Notes: generated from the letters alone by a model not told the origin. DNA of 64,000 nucleotides from Symbiodinium natans (GCA_905221605.1 CAJNDS010001224.1:1375556-1439555), one strand, 5' to 3'. Counted from the first letter of the stretch, positions 8,247 to 17,536 are shown. A program made the numbers and translations.

Positions 8247-8491
8247 CACTTGGAGGTCCGTTTGGTGATTATCAGTAGAGTTAATCAGTATCCTAAATTG
8301 GGGTTGTAATTTTTTAAGTTTCTTAAACGAGGTTTCTTACTCAGGTTCATTTGGTCATTATAAGTAGGGTTATTATGTATTGGAAATCAGGTTCGTTTGG
8401 TCATTATAGGCAGGGTTTATTCAGTATTTTAAATGAGCCTGTAAGTATAGGTACCATACTTGCAACCCCAAGCCATGAACCTGTAAGCAAG
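8247..8491. mobile_element. TIR-B element, tandem or composite copy
   Basis: Ends ACTTGGAGGTCC and ATGAACCTGTAAG match the TIR-B consensus CTTGGAGGTTCATGGGTAG and its complement. Three repeats of GGTTC(G/A)TTTGGTCATTAT lie inside. Other copies or pieces are at 13297-13410, 18222-18313, 19661-19772, 22275-22385, 28985-29135, 29287-29390, 32399-32522, 32630-32842, 40137-40273, 57448-57562, 58653-58771, 59518-59675 and 62513-62646. Confidence 0.65.
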
Positions 8492-8605
8492 GTACTTTGG
8501 CGGCTTTCACTCCGGTACTGGTGGCTTGGTTCGAGAGTACACCGCGGCATGCAAAGCCGTGATGGACGAGGCACGTTGGAGCGAGTTTGTGCGTCGCGTC
8601 TGCGT
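8492..8605 (+). CDS. Exon, unknown protein, split by an introner-like element
   Basis: Starts after GCAAG at the end of the TIR-B element. The frame reads YFGGFHSGTGGLVREYTAAC then KAVMDEARWSEFVRRVC. It continues without a break into 8721 once the TIR element at 8606-8716 and one copy of its 4-bp duplication are removed. No family is recognised. Confidence 0.6.
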
Positions 8606-8716
8606 CTTGGTAGCTCAGTGGTGCCCTTTTCCCTTTTTTTGGTTCAAGGTTCCTGTATAAAGTAGTCAGCCCCAAAAAGGCTTCCCTCAATCGAATACCG
8701 TTCCTGTGCTACCAAG
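8606..8716 (+). mobile_element. Introner-like TIR element (111 bp) with 4-bp target duplication
   Basis: Perfect 9-bp terminal inverted repeats CTTGGTAGC and GCTACCAAG, flanked by GCGT on both sides (8602-8605 and 8717-8720). Removing the element plus one GCGT rejoins a single open frame. An intron of 8602-8716 would have GC-AG ends followed by G. The inner sequence resembles a TIR-D element. Its closest relative here is 28495-28600, which has matching CTTAGTAGC-type ends and a 4-bp duplication. Confidence 0.75.
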
Positions 8717-9225
8717 GCGTTCGTGTCTGCAACATACCCGCTTTCCGGGTCTCGGCGCTGTATGCGCTTCGGGACGCGTCTACCCGGCTGGCGGGGCTCC
8801 GTTTCCGTGAGGATGGCGAGGCATCTGCCAACTTTTGGGTCCCTGCTGAAAGTGCAGGGCATTGGTTGTCGAAGTTCGCGGATTTGGGTGAACATGTGGA
8901 GGCAGAGCTCTTGGAGAAGGAAGAAGCAGAGGAGGAGGAAGAGGAAGTGGAGTGCGAGGTGGAGGAAGAGGAAGAGGAAGAAGTGGATGAAGAGGGAGAA
9001 GAAGCGGAAGAGGGTGCAGGGGACGAAGGCGAAGATGATCCGGAGTTTGCTGAGCGACCTCCTGAGATATCTGAAATAGCTTCCGGCCGAGAGAAGGCCC
9101 TCCAAGAAGCGTCAGGTCCTTGGCCCGGAGGACAGATGGTGGACGGATCACAGCGGACAAGAGGCTTGAGGAGCAAGCTTTCCCGACCTCCTCGCAGGGG
9201 CCCGACGGATGCGAGCAGCATGTAG
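8717..9225 (+). CDS. Terminal exon, unknown protein with Glu-rich acidic tract
   Basis: In frame with 8492-8605. It reads VRVCNIPAFRVSALYALRDA then a mixed stretch with FWVPAESAGHWLSKFADLGE. A long acidic segment of Glu with Asp and Gly follows (about 8905-9055), then a basic tail, and TAG at 9223. The acidic run resembles the low-complexity linkers of many nuclear or chromatin proteins, but I recognise no domain. The other open frames here are shadows of the GAA/GAG repeats. Confidence 0.6.
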
Positions 9226-9365
9226 AACCCTCGTATCTTTGCAGTACTTTACTGCAGCTTTAGATCCTCACCTTTTTTGGGTTTATTGGGTTTCTTATTA
9301 AGGGAGCTAAAAGTTTAATTTGTCCTGAGTGCAGCCAAGGTATCCCTGTCCATGTGCCACAAGAG

Positions 9366-9565
9366 GGCGGAGGAATCAGGGCATCTGCAGGAATTGACAT
9401 GAGGGGCCTCACCCTCTGCTTCCGTCAGTGTCAGCTTGCCGCAAAAGTGCACGACGACGACACCTTTTCGACTGCTTGGGCATTCCACAGGACCCTGGGA
9501 ATGCAAAGGGGATTTTGCAAGTTGTTGTTTTGTGCACGTTTTGTACTTAATAAAATGCAAACCTA
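9366..9565 (+). CDS. Candidate coding region, unknown
   Basis: The open frame includes GIDMRGLTLCFRQCQLAAKV and TLGMQRGFCKLLFCARFVLN, then runs into a TIR-F element at about 9566. There is no clear splice site. Confidence 0.25.
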
Positions 9566-9662
9566 TATCCCCCTTGGGAATTATTTTGTTATTTTTGTTC
9601 ATACAAAACCCAAGAGGATAGTTAACACTTTTGTTATTATTAAGGTTCTAAAAGGGGTATAG
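9566..9662. mobile_element. TIR-F element
   Basis: TATATCCCCCTTGGGAATTA on the left and TTCTAAAAGGGGTATAGA on the right. A closely similar copy is at 12176-12275 and a partial one at 55838-55895. The shared interior contains CAAAACCCAAGAGGATA. Confidence 0.65.
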
Positions 9663-9901
9663 AAACCAACTCCGAGAGGTTGGTTGGTGAGCATGTCCTG
9701 CTGCTGTCGTTCTGTTGCGTCTCGTCTTGTGCTGCCTGCAAGTACGACTACGGCCACGAGAACACGACTACACGTTAAGTACTGGCACTGCTATCATTAT
9801 CCGATGTATGCGGCCCTAAGCCCTAAACCCTAAACCTTAATTAAGCCCTAAACCCTAAACCCTAATTAAACCCTACACCCTAAACCCTAAGCCCTTTACT
9901 C

Positions 9902-10007
9902 ATGGTTGATGTGCCGCCAGGCTATGCGAAGACGACGGCCCGCCACGATCAAGCCCGGCGGCATCTTTACATCGAAGAAGACTCCTGGCAAACCATCGCC
10001 CCAGATG
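9902..10007 (+). CDS. Exon (possible start), unknown protein
   Basis: An ATG at 9902 begins MVDVPPGYAKTTARHDQARR and continues HLYIEEDSWQTIAPD, ending at a consensus donor GTGAGT (10008). It reads in frame into 10206. The ATG follows a C-rich telomeric region, so it could be a true start or an internal Met. Confidence 0.5.
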
Positions 10008-10205
10008 GTGAGTTCTCTAAATTCTGTTTAGGGTTTAGGGTTTAGGGTTTTCTTTTTCGCTCCCGCATAGCTGGGTTAGGGCTAGGGCTTAGGGCTTACG
10101 GTTTAGGGCCGTTAGGGTTTAGGGTTCCCTTTCTGGGTGCCCTAAATTGTAGCGACCGCCTTACAATAGTTTCCCAAAAGGGCCATAAGTGTGAGAAGTG
10201 ACCAG
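10008..10205 (+). mobile_element. TIR-G introner-like element carrying a 5' splice site, with a nested telomeric tract
   Basis: Begins GTGAGTTCTCTAAATT, so the element tip supplies the donor, and ends GAAGTGACCAG. A 7-bp direct repeat CCAGATG flanks it (10001-10007 and 10202-10208). A (TTTAGGG) tract at about 10023-10047 splits the element. Other TIR-G copies or pieces start at 12274 (GTAAGTTCTCTAGATT), 28791 (GTCAGTTCTCTAAAC) and 51845. Confidence 0.65.
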
Positions 10206-10381
10206 ATGGCGCCCGAGGACGCAGTGGTGGCTGTCACAGTGCAACTGCCCAAAATCTGAAAGGCGTTTCAAGCGTGAAAATGGGCGCGGCAACTGTCTTT
10301 TCGCAAGATGTGGGGTTCCCCCAAAAGTGGAAACACGTCAACGACATACCACACTCCGACACAGGCTTCCGGATCCTTAAT
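10206..10381 (+). CDS. Exon, unknown protein
   Basis: GT-AG removal of 10008-10205 gives a continuous frame that includes SVKMGAATVFSQDVGFPQKW then KHVNDIPHSDTGFRILN. It ends in phase 0 at a donor GTAAGC (10382). A second frame ends earlier in a stop, so the frame is likely but not certain. Confidence 0.5.
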
Positions 10382-10962
10382 GTAAGCGGACCGTGCCGCC
10401 TTGAGTAGAGGGTAGGAGTCCCAACACTTTCTTGAAGGTCCTACTATGGTTTAAGGAGTAGTCCTTCAGTACAGACTATTTGAGATTCAGGGCGGGGGGC
10501 TGAACTAAAATCGTGGGCCCTTCAAAGGTCTCCATTAGGGCACAGGAATATTTCCTTTAGTTTAGGGGGCCGGACAAAAGGCGCCTATAATTTCGACCAG
10601 CCTCCGAAAAGCTCCCCCTCACTCGCCCTCTCGCACTCTGCCTCTACCTTGTAGTTTGGGTTTAGGGTTTAGGGCCCCAAATCGTTATTTCAACCCCAAC
10701 AGCACGGCATCCCTCGTAGGGACAGGGTTTAGGGTTTAGGGTTTCGGGTTTAGGGTTTAGGGTTTAGGGTTTAGGGTTAGGGGCAGCCGGCCCCTCAGAG
10801 AGCCTGGGTTCAAAACAGGGTTAGGGTAGCAGGGTTCAGGGTTCAAAAGGGCTTAAAGGCATTCTTCATTTAGGACGTCTTAGAGTTCCAAGCTTGTGTG
10901 TGTGTGTTGACGTCTATTCAGGCTTCAGGCGCTTGCACATTTCGGGCTTTGGCCTTCCTTCA

Positions 10963-11210
10963 GAGTGGCAGCAGTTTGGTCTTCGAGGCAGACGAAGCGT
11001 TCATCTCCGATACAACTCTTAGCATATGAAGCTCCAGATTTGAGGAGTATTATACTCTTTCAAAGCAGAAAGACGATCCAAACCCAGCCTCCAGAAACAC
11101 GTCCAATGCCCGTCTTGCGACCTCCCTTCCGCAGCGTGGCCCAAGAGAGAGCCAGGAGAACCCTCTGCAGCCCAAAGCCCAAAGCCCGGAACCCCAAAAG
11201 GCCCTGGTTT
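10963..11210 (+). CDS. Exon, unknown protein
   Basis: Pyrimidine-rich acceptor GGCCTTCCTTCAG. The longest frame includes LLAYEAPDLRSIILFQSRKT and runs into telomere-like sequence near 11215. An alternative frame reads SSLVFEADEAFISDTTLSI and stops at 11032. Confidence 0.35.
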
Positions 11211-11618
11211 TGGGGTTTAGGGTGTAGGGTTAATCGTGCTTAGGGTTTAGAGTTACTAGAGTTCAGGGTTTAAGGTGGCAAGAAGTATTGGCATGGCCTG
11301 GTCCGGCAAGAATGTGCGGCCCAAGCCTTAAGACCCCAAAACCCCAAGCCCTTAACCATACACATGCCAGTCCCGAGCGCTCGATGAAGCTTCCTAGGCC
11401 AAACATGCCCCTTCCTTCTACTCACCCAGAGATCGGGGGGGACTGACGTAAAATTGTGGGCCCGCATGGCGGGGGTCCTCCATAGTGTCTTGCTAAGAGT
11501 CTTCCTCCGCAGCCCCTGAGTGGGGATTGGGTTCCCGGGTCCTATGAAGCCCCAAAAGCCTGCAACCTCCCCGCTGGCACCCTTATCTGGAAGCAGAGAG
11601 CAACCCCCCTTCCCACAG

Positions 11619-11748
11619 CGTTAGCATCCGCGCCGGCGTGCCCAGCTATGCTTGAGTTTTGGGAAAACTGGGACTGGAGGCACCCCAGACAAAAGGAAGA
11701 GATGACGGCTTGGCGTCTTTGTGTCTGGCGATTTCGGGCGTGCCACGA
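11619..11748 (+). CDS. Exon, Trp-rich unknown protein
   Basis: Acceptor CCCTTCCCACAG. The frame reads LASAPACPAMLEFWENWDWR then QKEEMTAWRLCVWRFRACHE and ends at a TIR-E element (GAATTGCTTAAGAACCCC) whose right side has been replaced by a telomeric tract. Confidence 0.45.
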
Positions 11749-11931
11749 ATTGCTTAAGAACCCCAAAAAAACAAATATGCCCATATTAGGGTAATATAGG
11801 GATTGTTCTTCTTGTTTTGTTGGGTGGTGCTTCAGCAAACCCTAACCCTAAACCCAAAGCCCTAAACCCGAAACCCCTACACCCCAAACCCTTCAAATGA
11901 TAGCTTAGAGTTTAGAGTTTTTGCTTGGCAG

Positions 11932-12007
11932 CTCCGGGAAGCACGGAGGGGTCATCGTGAGAAGCAGCTCTTATGTCGCATGCAGTCTGCGAAAGCCCTG
12001 GATCTAG
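11932..12007 (+). CDS. Candidate terminal exon
   Basis: Acceptor TTTTTGCTTGGCAG. The frame SGKHGGVIVRSSSYVACSLR ends in TAG at 12005. Confidence 0.35.
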
Positions 12008-12126
12008 GGTGTAGTTTAGGTGTAGGGTTTAGGGCTTAGGGCTTAGGGTTTAGGGTTTAGGCTGTAGGCTTTCGGCTTTAGGGGTTGGGGGGGGATGCCC
12101 ATGGAAGCTCAGGTATCTGTGCGCAG

Positions 12127-12173
12127 GCGCGGGCCTCGCGGACGAGTCGGATGAGACGGATGCCAGGGTGCAT
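12127..12173 (+). CDS. Small exon, acidic unknown peptide
   Basis: Acceptor TGTGCGCAG|G and consensus donor GTGAGT at 12174. The frame from 12129 reads AGLADESDETDARVH. The following intron holds a TIR-F element, a TIR-G element and a telomeric tract in series. Confidence 0.45.
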
Positions 12174-12655
12174 GTGAGTATCCCCCTTGGGAATCATTTT
12201 TTTTAGTTTTTGTTGATATAAAACCCAAGAGGATATTAATAATATCATTTTTATTAAGGTTCTAAGGGGAGTATGGGTAAGTTCTCTAGATTATTTTGTC
12301 CCTTTTCTGGTACCCTAAATAAGAGAGGCCCCCTTATCAGGACCCAAAAGGGACCATAATTTGGAGAAACTACCATCTTAGGGGTCCCTTCTTGGGGTCC
12401 TGAATTATAAGGGAATCCGACTATTTTTCAGGGAGGGTTTAGGGTTTAGGGTTTAGGGTTTAGGGTTTAGGGTTTAGGGTTCTTTATTTTGGGCCCCTTA
12501 TCTTCGTAAACTCCCATGTGAGGTTGCCATAGAGCGCGGCATGAACTCGGGGTCCTGATTGGGTTTAGGGTTTAGGGCTTAGGGTCTAGGGTTTAGGGTA
12601 TGTGGAATTATCGAGGCGGGCGAAGTCTCTTGGAAAAGGCTATTTTGAATTGAAT

Positions 12656-12765
12656 TTGGGATGTTCCCCCTTGTGCAAACAGTTAAGTAACAGTCCTTGA
12701 TAGGGGTTATAGGTAGGGTACTATAGTCCCCATTAAGGACTGTTAGTATAAGGAGAACATCCCAA
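12656..12765. mobile_element. TIR-A element with AATTT flanks
   Basis: Left TTGGGATGTTCCC and right GGAGAACATCCCAA, with inner arms around ACAGTCCTTGATAGGG. The element is bordered by GAATTT and AAATTT, a probable target duplication. Confidence 0.7.
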
Positions 12766-12787
12766 ATTTCAGGCATGCATTGCTTAG

Positions 12788-13024
12788 TTGAACGTGTCTG
12801 GCTCGCTAGGTTCTGATTTCGGGAAATATCTTGTGCTCGAACGCAGGAGACTTATCTCAATAGGGAAACCAGCTTTTGCTGAAAGCATGGCAGCCCCTGA
12901 CGTTCAAGGCCCCATGCCCCTCACAACAGGGTTTAGGATTTCGATCCCTCCGGAAGACCAGGATGAGAGTACCGACGACCCCTCTAGCTCCAGGCACATG
13001 GGACGCAAGAGCGTGGGGTCATAG
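12788..13024 (+). CDS. Terminal exon, unknown protein
   Basis: Starts after GCTTAG. The 78-codon frame includes SDFGKYLVLERRRLISIGKP, then PPEDQDESTDDPSSSRHMGR, and stops TAG at 13022. The C-terminal part is Ser/Asp-rich and probably disordered. A TIR-C element begins immediately after the stop. No family is recognised. Confidence 0.55.
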   Translation: MNVSGSLGSDFGKYLVLERRRLISIGKPAFAESMAAPDVQGPMPLTTGFRISIPPEDQDESTDDPSSSRHMGRKSVGS

Positions 13025-13124
13025 AGCCCAAAACCTCTTAATTAAGCAATATTCCTTAAACCATACAGGGATCCTTAGTATGATTTAAGGAATATTCCTT
13101 AATTAAGGGGTATTGGGCTCTTTG
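13025..13124. mobile_element. TIR-C element with long target-site duplication
   Basis: AGCCCAAAACCTCTTAATTA on the left and TTAATTAAGGGGTATTGGGC on the right. Direct repeats GGGTCATAG flank the element (13016-13024 and about 13127-13135), the left one containing the stop codon of the preceding exon. Confidence 0.75.
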
Positions 13125-13164
13125 GGGGGGTCATAGGGAATGTAAACCCTACGAGGGTTTTCAG

Positions 13165-13240
13165 GGCTTCTGAAGTTGATGGGGCTTTTCGAAGTTACCG
13201 TGTTCAGAAAGTTCTTGGGGCTTGCAAGGCTTTGTCTTGA
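13165..13240 (+). CDS. Candidate terminal exon
   Basis: Acceptor GGGTTTTCAG|G. The frame ASEVDGAFRSYRVQKVLGAC then KALS ends at TGA (13238). It could be an alternative end for the 12788 gene. Confidence 0.35.
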
Positions 13241-13419
13241 TCCCAATACTCCCAACTAGGGCACATCGAGTAAATTCCACAGACCTCATGATGGCGTACT
13301 TGGTGGTTGAGCTAGGTATAACTAGGCTTACATAAATATGGTAACTGTGCGTGTCGCCCTCTAGGGTAGTTATAACCCTACTTCTAGTTCCAAATGAACG
13401 TCCAAGTAGCCTCCTTAAA

Positions 13420-13625
13420 GATAGCGTGCTCTCTTGGTATGTGTATCGGAGTATTAATTAATATATCAAATCATGATGTGTTAAAAGGAATTTTAGAAAC
13501 ATATGCATTTACACCACATTGTTTATATGTATAACATACTAGCAGTGGTGGAATTACCGATTAGTTTATTTACTTGCAAGTCAATGTTTATACATTGTAG
13601 ACTTCTTACAAGGCCTTGGGGTTTC
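13420..13625. other. AT-rich unique DNA, no gene seen
   Basis: This stretch lacks telomeric heptamers and TIR elements and is much more AT-rich than its surroundings. I see no open frame worth calling. Confidence 0.5.
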
Positions 13626-13632
13626 TAGATCC

Positions 13633-13718
13633 GGTTTAGGGTTTAGGGTTTAGGGTTTAGGGTTTAGGGTTTAGGGTTTAGGGTTTAGGGTTTAGGGTTT
13701 AGGGTTTAGGGTTTAGGG
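13633..13718 (+). repeat. Interstitial telomeric array (TTTAGGG)n, about 12 copies
   Basis: Perfect heptamers. An opposite-strand array follows at 13836-13912, so the two face each other about 120 bp apart. Confidence 0.95.
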
Positions 13719-13835
13719 CCCAGGGCTTACGGCCCTCCTAAGCCCCGTTCGGGATGCAGGGCTCAGGGAATCAAGGGATCTTGAGGGTATGTGAGCCCTA
13801 AGCCCTAAACCCCATGCCCTACTGTCGACTCGCCC

Positions 13836-13912
13836 TAAACCCTAAACCCTAAACCCTAAACCCTAAACCCTAAACCCTAAACCCTAAACCCTAAACCCTA
13901 AACCCTAAACCC
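13836..13912 (-). repeat. Interstitial telomeric array (CCCTAAA)n, about 11 copies
   Basis: Inverted relative to 13633-13718. Between them is a possible 27-bp exon (13760-13786, GSGNQGILR) with acceptor GATGCAG and donor GTATGT. Confidence 0.95.
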
Positions 13913-13923
13913 GAATAGCTCAG

Positions 13924-14002
13924 AAGCCTGACCTAGCCGGGCTTTGGAAAGGAGAAGCCTATGTAGGGGCTATGGGCCTTGGAGGCTTAGGACGTCTTTG
14001 GG
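13924..14002 (+). CDS. Internal exon, unknown protein
   Basis: Follows GCTCAG. The frame KPDLAGLWKGEAYVGAMGLG continues to GLGRLW and runs into telomeric GTTTAGGG at 14003. The end of this exon is repeated downstream as an approximately 57-bp unit (near 13967, 14026 and 14079) made of exon-like sequence plus telomeric heptamers. Confidence 0.4.
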
Positions 14003-14176
14003 GTTTAGGGTTTAGGGTTGAGGGACCATGAGCCTTAGGCTTAGGATGTCTTTGGGGTTTAGGGTTTAGGGTTTAGGGACTATAAGGCGTAGAGTCTTGG
14101 GATGTCAAGGGACAAGGGACTAAGCTTAGGATGTATGTCTGTATTGACTCTAGGGTTTACAGAATTTATGGCATAG

Positions 14177-14301
14177 TATCGGGCTTGAGGTTGTCACGCG
14201 AAAGACCTGGAGCAAAAGGGGGTTGTTATGCTGCGGGCCTTGTTGCTAAGGCTTTTTTTGAGGTACCCTCAGAGAACCGACCACTCAGCCCGGCCCTTGC
14301 G
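14177..14301 (+). CDS. Internal exon, unknown protein
   Basis: Acceptor GGCATAG. The frame includes KGGCYAAGLVAKAFFEVPSE then NRPLSPALA and stops at the telomeric GTTTAGGG (14302). The intron that follows contains a TIR-E element (14318-14413). Confidence 0.5.
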
Positions 14302-14503
14302 GTTTAGGGTTTAGGCTTGATTAAGAACCCCCAACATAAAAATATTAATGATCCCGATATTGCCCTTAATAAGAAAGAAGATTTTTATTTTTTGGGAGTT
14401 CTTAAGCAATTAGTAGAAAAAAAGGCACTTGGCAGAGACCTCGTTCAAAAAGGGATGAAAAAGGCAGGGGTTACAGAACCCTAAACCCTAAACCCTAAAA
14501 CCC

Positions 14504-14569
14504 GTGCCCCTGAAAGAGACAGCAGGCCTGTCCGGGCTCCACCAGTCCCGCCGCTGGCGCCAGCTTCTT
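14504..14569 (+). CDS. Internal exon, unknown protein
   Basis: The frame VPLKETAGLSGLHQSRRWRQ ends LL at GTTTAGG (14570). The left side abuts a C-rich telomeric tract without a visible AG, so the start is uncertain. Confidence 0.35.
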
Positions 14570-15440
14570 GTTTAGGAAAAGGGTTTAGGGTTTACCGGGT
14601 TTAGGGTTTCGGGTACCCCCCCTTATAACTCTAGGGGGCTTAAGAATTCGAATAGAGTTTCGGTGGTTGTTGTTGTATAAGTATAGGGGGACCATAAGGG
14701 GGAATACTATTAGTAGTTATTCCGACCCCTATATTACTCCAATATCCAAGATTAGTTAGGGGGGTATGGAGGGACCCCTATTCTTACTCTTATTCCCCTA
14801 TACGACGCCTATATGTATGTGTATATATATATATACAGATAGATAGATACCTTATATCGTCCCTGAGAATTAAGGGTCCCTCCTTGAGTCCCTTGACTTA
14901 CACTCTAGTCACCTAGGTTGGCTTTTGGGATATTTTGCTTGGGTTTATAAGGGATCCTACACACAAGTATTTGTCAAGGGGTTGCAACGCCAACCCCGCA
15001 ACTGCATAGTAGAAACCTGCCCGACAAACCTCTTCCAATGTTTAGGCCTGAGGTTTTAACAGTTTTCAGGGGATGTAGATCTTCAAGGGATTCAGACTCG
15101 TACCCCTAAGGTTGTACCCCTAAAGGTTCCCCTTAATATACTCCTAAGATGGCCCTTAGACTACCTAAACCCTAAACCCTAAAGAATCTTTAAAAGCGTC
15201 CCCCCTCCCAAAACCCGTGCACCCTCAGAGGTTTAGCTCCGAGCCCCTATCGCACGCCCATATCACAAGGCTTCGGCCCGAGCCATAGGCTCTGAAAGCT
15301 CAGCCCGAAACCCTAAACCCTGAAAACCCTGTGCTGCTTCAAAAGGGCTCTCCCCAACATACCCGAAGATACCACAGCCCCGCCCCCCCCACCCCCCTCC
15401 CCCCCTCCCTGCCTGAACCCTGGCAATCCGAAACCCTAAG

Positions 15441-15550
15441 CCTGGATCAATGCAAGGTTCGCCCGGTGCGCTCGGGACACAAGGGCATCGAGAGCGGCAA
15501 TGGAGGGTTGGGCTTGAGGGAACGGGTGATGTCCTGGTGTGCTGGGAGGA
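15441..15550 (+). CDS. Internal exon, unknown protein
   Basis: Acceptor AACCCTAAG behind a long C/T tract; donor GTAAGG at 15551. The frame reads LDQCKVRPVRSGHKGIESGN then GLGLRERVMSWCAGR. Confidence 0.45.
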
Positions 15551-15627
15551 GTAAGGGGGGGGGCCTGCCCTTGCCATGATTGCTTGTGTACTGATGACTG
15601 TGGGCCCTGCAGGCTCGAGTTTTCGTC

Positions 15628-16225
15628 CTACCTACCTACCTACCTACCTATCTATATATATATATATATATATATATGGTTCAGCGTCGAGCGTCCTGGC
15701 CCCCCCCCCCCCCCCCCCCCCCCATGATATCCCCCCCCCCCCCCCCCCCCCCCCCCAAGTACTCTACGGTCCCTAAACCCTAAACCCTAAACCCTAAACC
15801 CCCTAAACCCTAAACCCTAAAAACCTAAACCCTAACCCTAAACCCTAAACCTTAAGTCTTAAAAAACCCTAAACCCTAAAACCCTGAACCCTAAACCCTA
15901 ACCCTAAAACCAACCCCCAACCACACCACAGGGGGGGGGGGTATCATCTTAGTACCCCATCCGCGGGGAAAACCCTAAACCCTAAACCTAAACTAAAACC
16001 CTAAACCCTAAAACCCTAAAAAAACCCTAAAACCCTAAAACCCTAAAACCCCCTAAAACCCTAACCCTAAAACCCCCTAAAACCCTAAAACCCTAAAAAA
16101 CCCCCAACCCCAACCACACCACAGGGGGGGGGAGGGGGGGGGGGGGGGGGGGGGGGGATACCATTGGGGGGGGGGGGGGGGGGCCCGCCGGGGCCGAACC
16201 ATATATATATATATATATAGATATG
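15628..16225. repeat. Palindromic composite: (TA)n, GGTTC, poly-C, telomeric core, poly-G, GAACC, (TA)n
   Basis: The left arm is (CTAC)n(TA)n GGTTCAGC...GGCC, C runs and CATGATATCC. The right arm is the reverse order: GGGATACCATTGG, G runs, GGGGCCGAACC and (TA)n. Between them lies about 350 bp of mixed CCCTAAA, CCCTAAAA and CCCCTAAA repeats with two CAACCACACCACAGGGGGG motifs. Similar partial ends lie at 48750-48800 and 45985-46030. Confidence 0.75.
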
Positions 16226-16299
16226 TGTATATGTATGTAATGTAATGTCATGTCATGTAATGTAGTGTGATGTGATGTAATGTAATGTAATGTAAGGTA

Positions 16300-16520
16300 A
16301 GTAATGTATGTATGTATGTATGTATGTATGTATGTATGTATGTATGTATGTATGTATGTATGTATGTATGTATGTATGTATGTATGTATGTATGTATATA
16401 TGTATGTAGCATGAACACACACAGACACACTCACTCACTCACTCACTCACTCACTCACTCACTCACTCACTCACTCACTCACTCACTCGCTCAGATATAT
16501 ATATATATATATATATACGC
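16300..16520 (+). repeat. Microsatellites (GTAT)n, (ACTC)n and (AT)n in series
   Basis: About 112 bp of GTAT tetranucleotide, then about 65 bp of CACT tetranucleotide, then TA dinucleotides. The Tyr/Ile/Thr-rich ORFs over this stretch are artefacts. Confidence 0.95.
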
Positions 16521-16855
16521 ATACATGTACACATGTTTATGCTCACTTACTTATACATATATATATGTATGTATATGGGCAGTTCTCCGATCTATGGTCC
16601 GGGGACAATATTTCAGGGAGAGACTCGAATATCCCTGTAAGGAACATTCCTGGAGTTACATCGGATTCGTATGGATTCCCAATTAACGGTTGTTCGGGTC
16701 TCTGGGCATTGGGCTTCGTATTTCAGTAGGAAGCGCACAAGGGACCATTAGTCTAGAAAGCCGCCCACACAGAGCTATGCGTGTGTACGTATGTGCACTT
16801 GTTCACAACTTTACCACTAAGGGCCCTTTTTTGCTAGGGATATAGGTTCAATTGC

Positions 16856-16913
16856 CCTAAACCCTAAACCCTAAACCCTAAACCCTAAACCCTAAACCCT
16901 AAACCCTAAACCT
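16856..16913 (-). repeat. Interstitial telomeric tract (CCCTAAA)n
   Basis: Eight heptamers, with an opposite-strand tract at 16990-17035. Confidence 0.95.
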
Positions 16914-17077
16914 GGGGAAAGGCACCCAGAGCCTTAAAACCCCAAGCCCTAGACCCCAAACTACACCTTACAAGTCCTTGTGCGGTTTTGGGTGTAGGGT
17001 TTAGGGTTTAGGGTTTAGGGTTTAGGGTTTAGTAGGGTGTGGGGTTTATGGTTCTAAGCTCAACCGAGGTCCGCTAG

Positions 17078-17159
17078 TTCGGCGGCAAGGCACGGTGCAT
17101 TTCCACACGGCGACTGGCCTGCATTGACCCGAAGACTCCAGTTTTCCCGCATTGAAAGG
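17078..17159 (+). CDS. Internal exon, unknown protein
   Basis: Acceptor CCGCTAG. The frame from 17079 reads SAARHGAFPHGDWPALTRRL then QFSRIER and ends exactly at the telomeric GTTTAGGG (17160). Confidence 0.45.
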
Positions 17160-17494
17160 GTTTAGGGTTTAGGGTTTAGGGTTTAGGGTTTAGGGTTTAG
17201 GGTTCGGACTCCGGACTGCCTTAGAAACCACATTCCCAAAAAAGACTGGCTTTAATAGGTAGCCCCCGCCCCCCCTCCCCAAACAAATTCAAACAAAATT
17301 GTGGGGGGGGGGGGGGGGGGGGGGCTCAGGGCCTCAAGCCTTTAGGACCTTGAGGCCTCAAGCTTTCCAGTCTTGCTGAGGACCAACCCCCCCCGGCCTG
17401 TGTATTGGAGAGGGTGACGCAACAAATTTACCCATCACGAAATTTGTTTCTGCCCGGCTTGCTTTCTGGATTCTCCGGGCTCTGGCTCTTCAAG

Positions 17495-17536
17495 ATTCCT
17501 GGAGCCCAAGGCCCCCAGGGCCACAAGCCTCACTGC
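17495..17536 (+). CDS. Small internal exon
   Basis: Preceded by a long pyrimidine-rich stretch ending CTCTTCAAG; donor GTAAAC at 17537. The frame IPGAQGPQGHKPHC is in phase 0 at both ends. It is short, so moderate confidence only. Confidence 0.35.

Noticed and set aside
10613-10652. Strong polypyrimidine tract and AG at CCTTGTAG
   Set aside because: A good acceptor in form, but no convincing exon follows; telomeric repeats begin at once.
16093-16438. Tyr/Ile/His-rich ORFs
   Set aside because: Pure GTAT tetranucleotide repeat.
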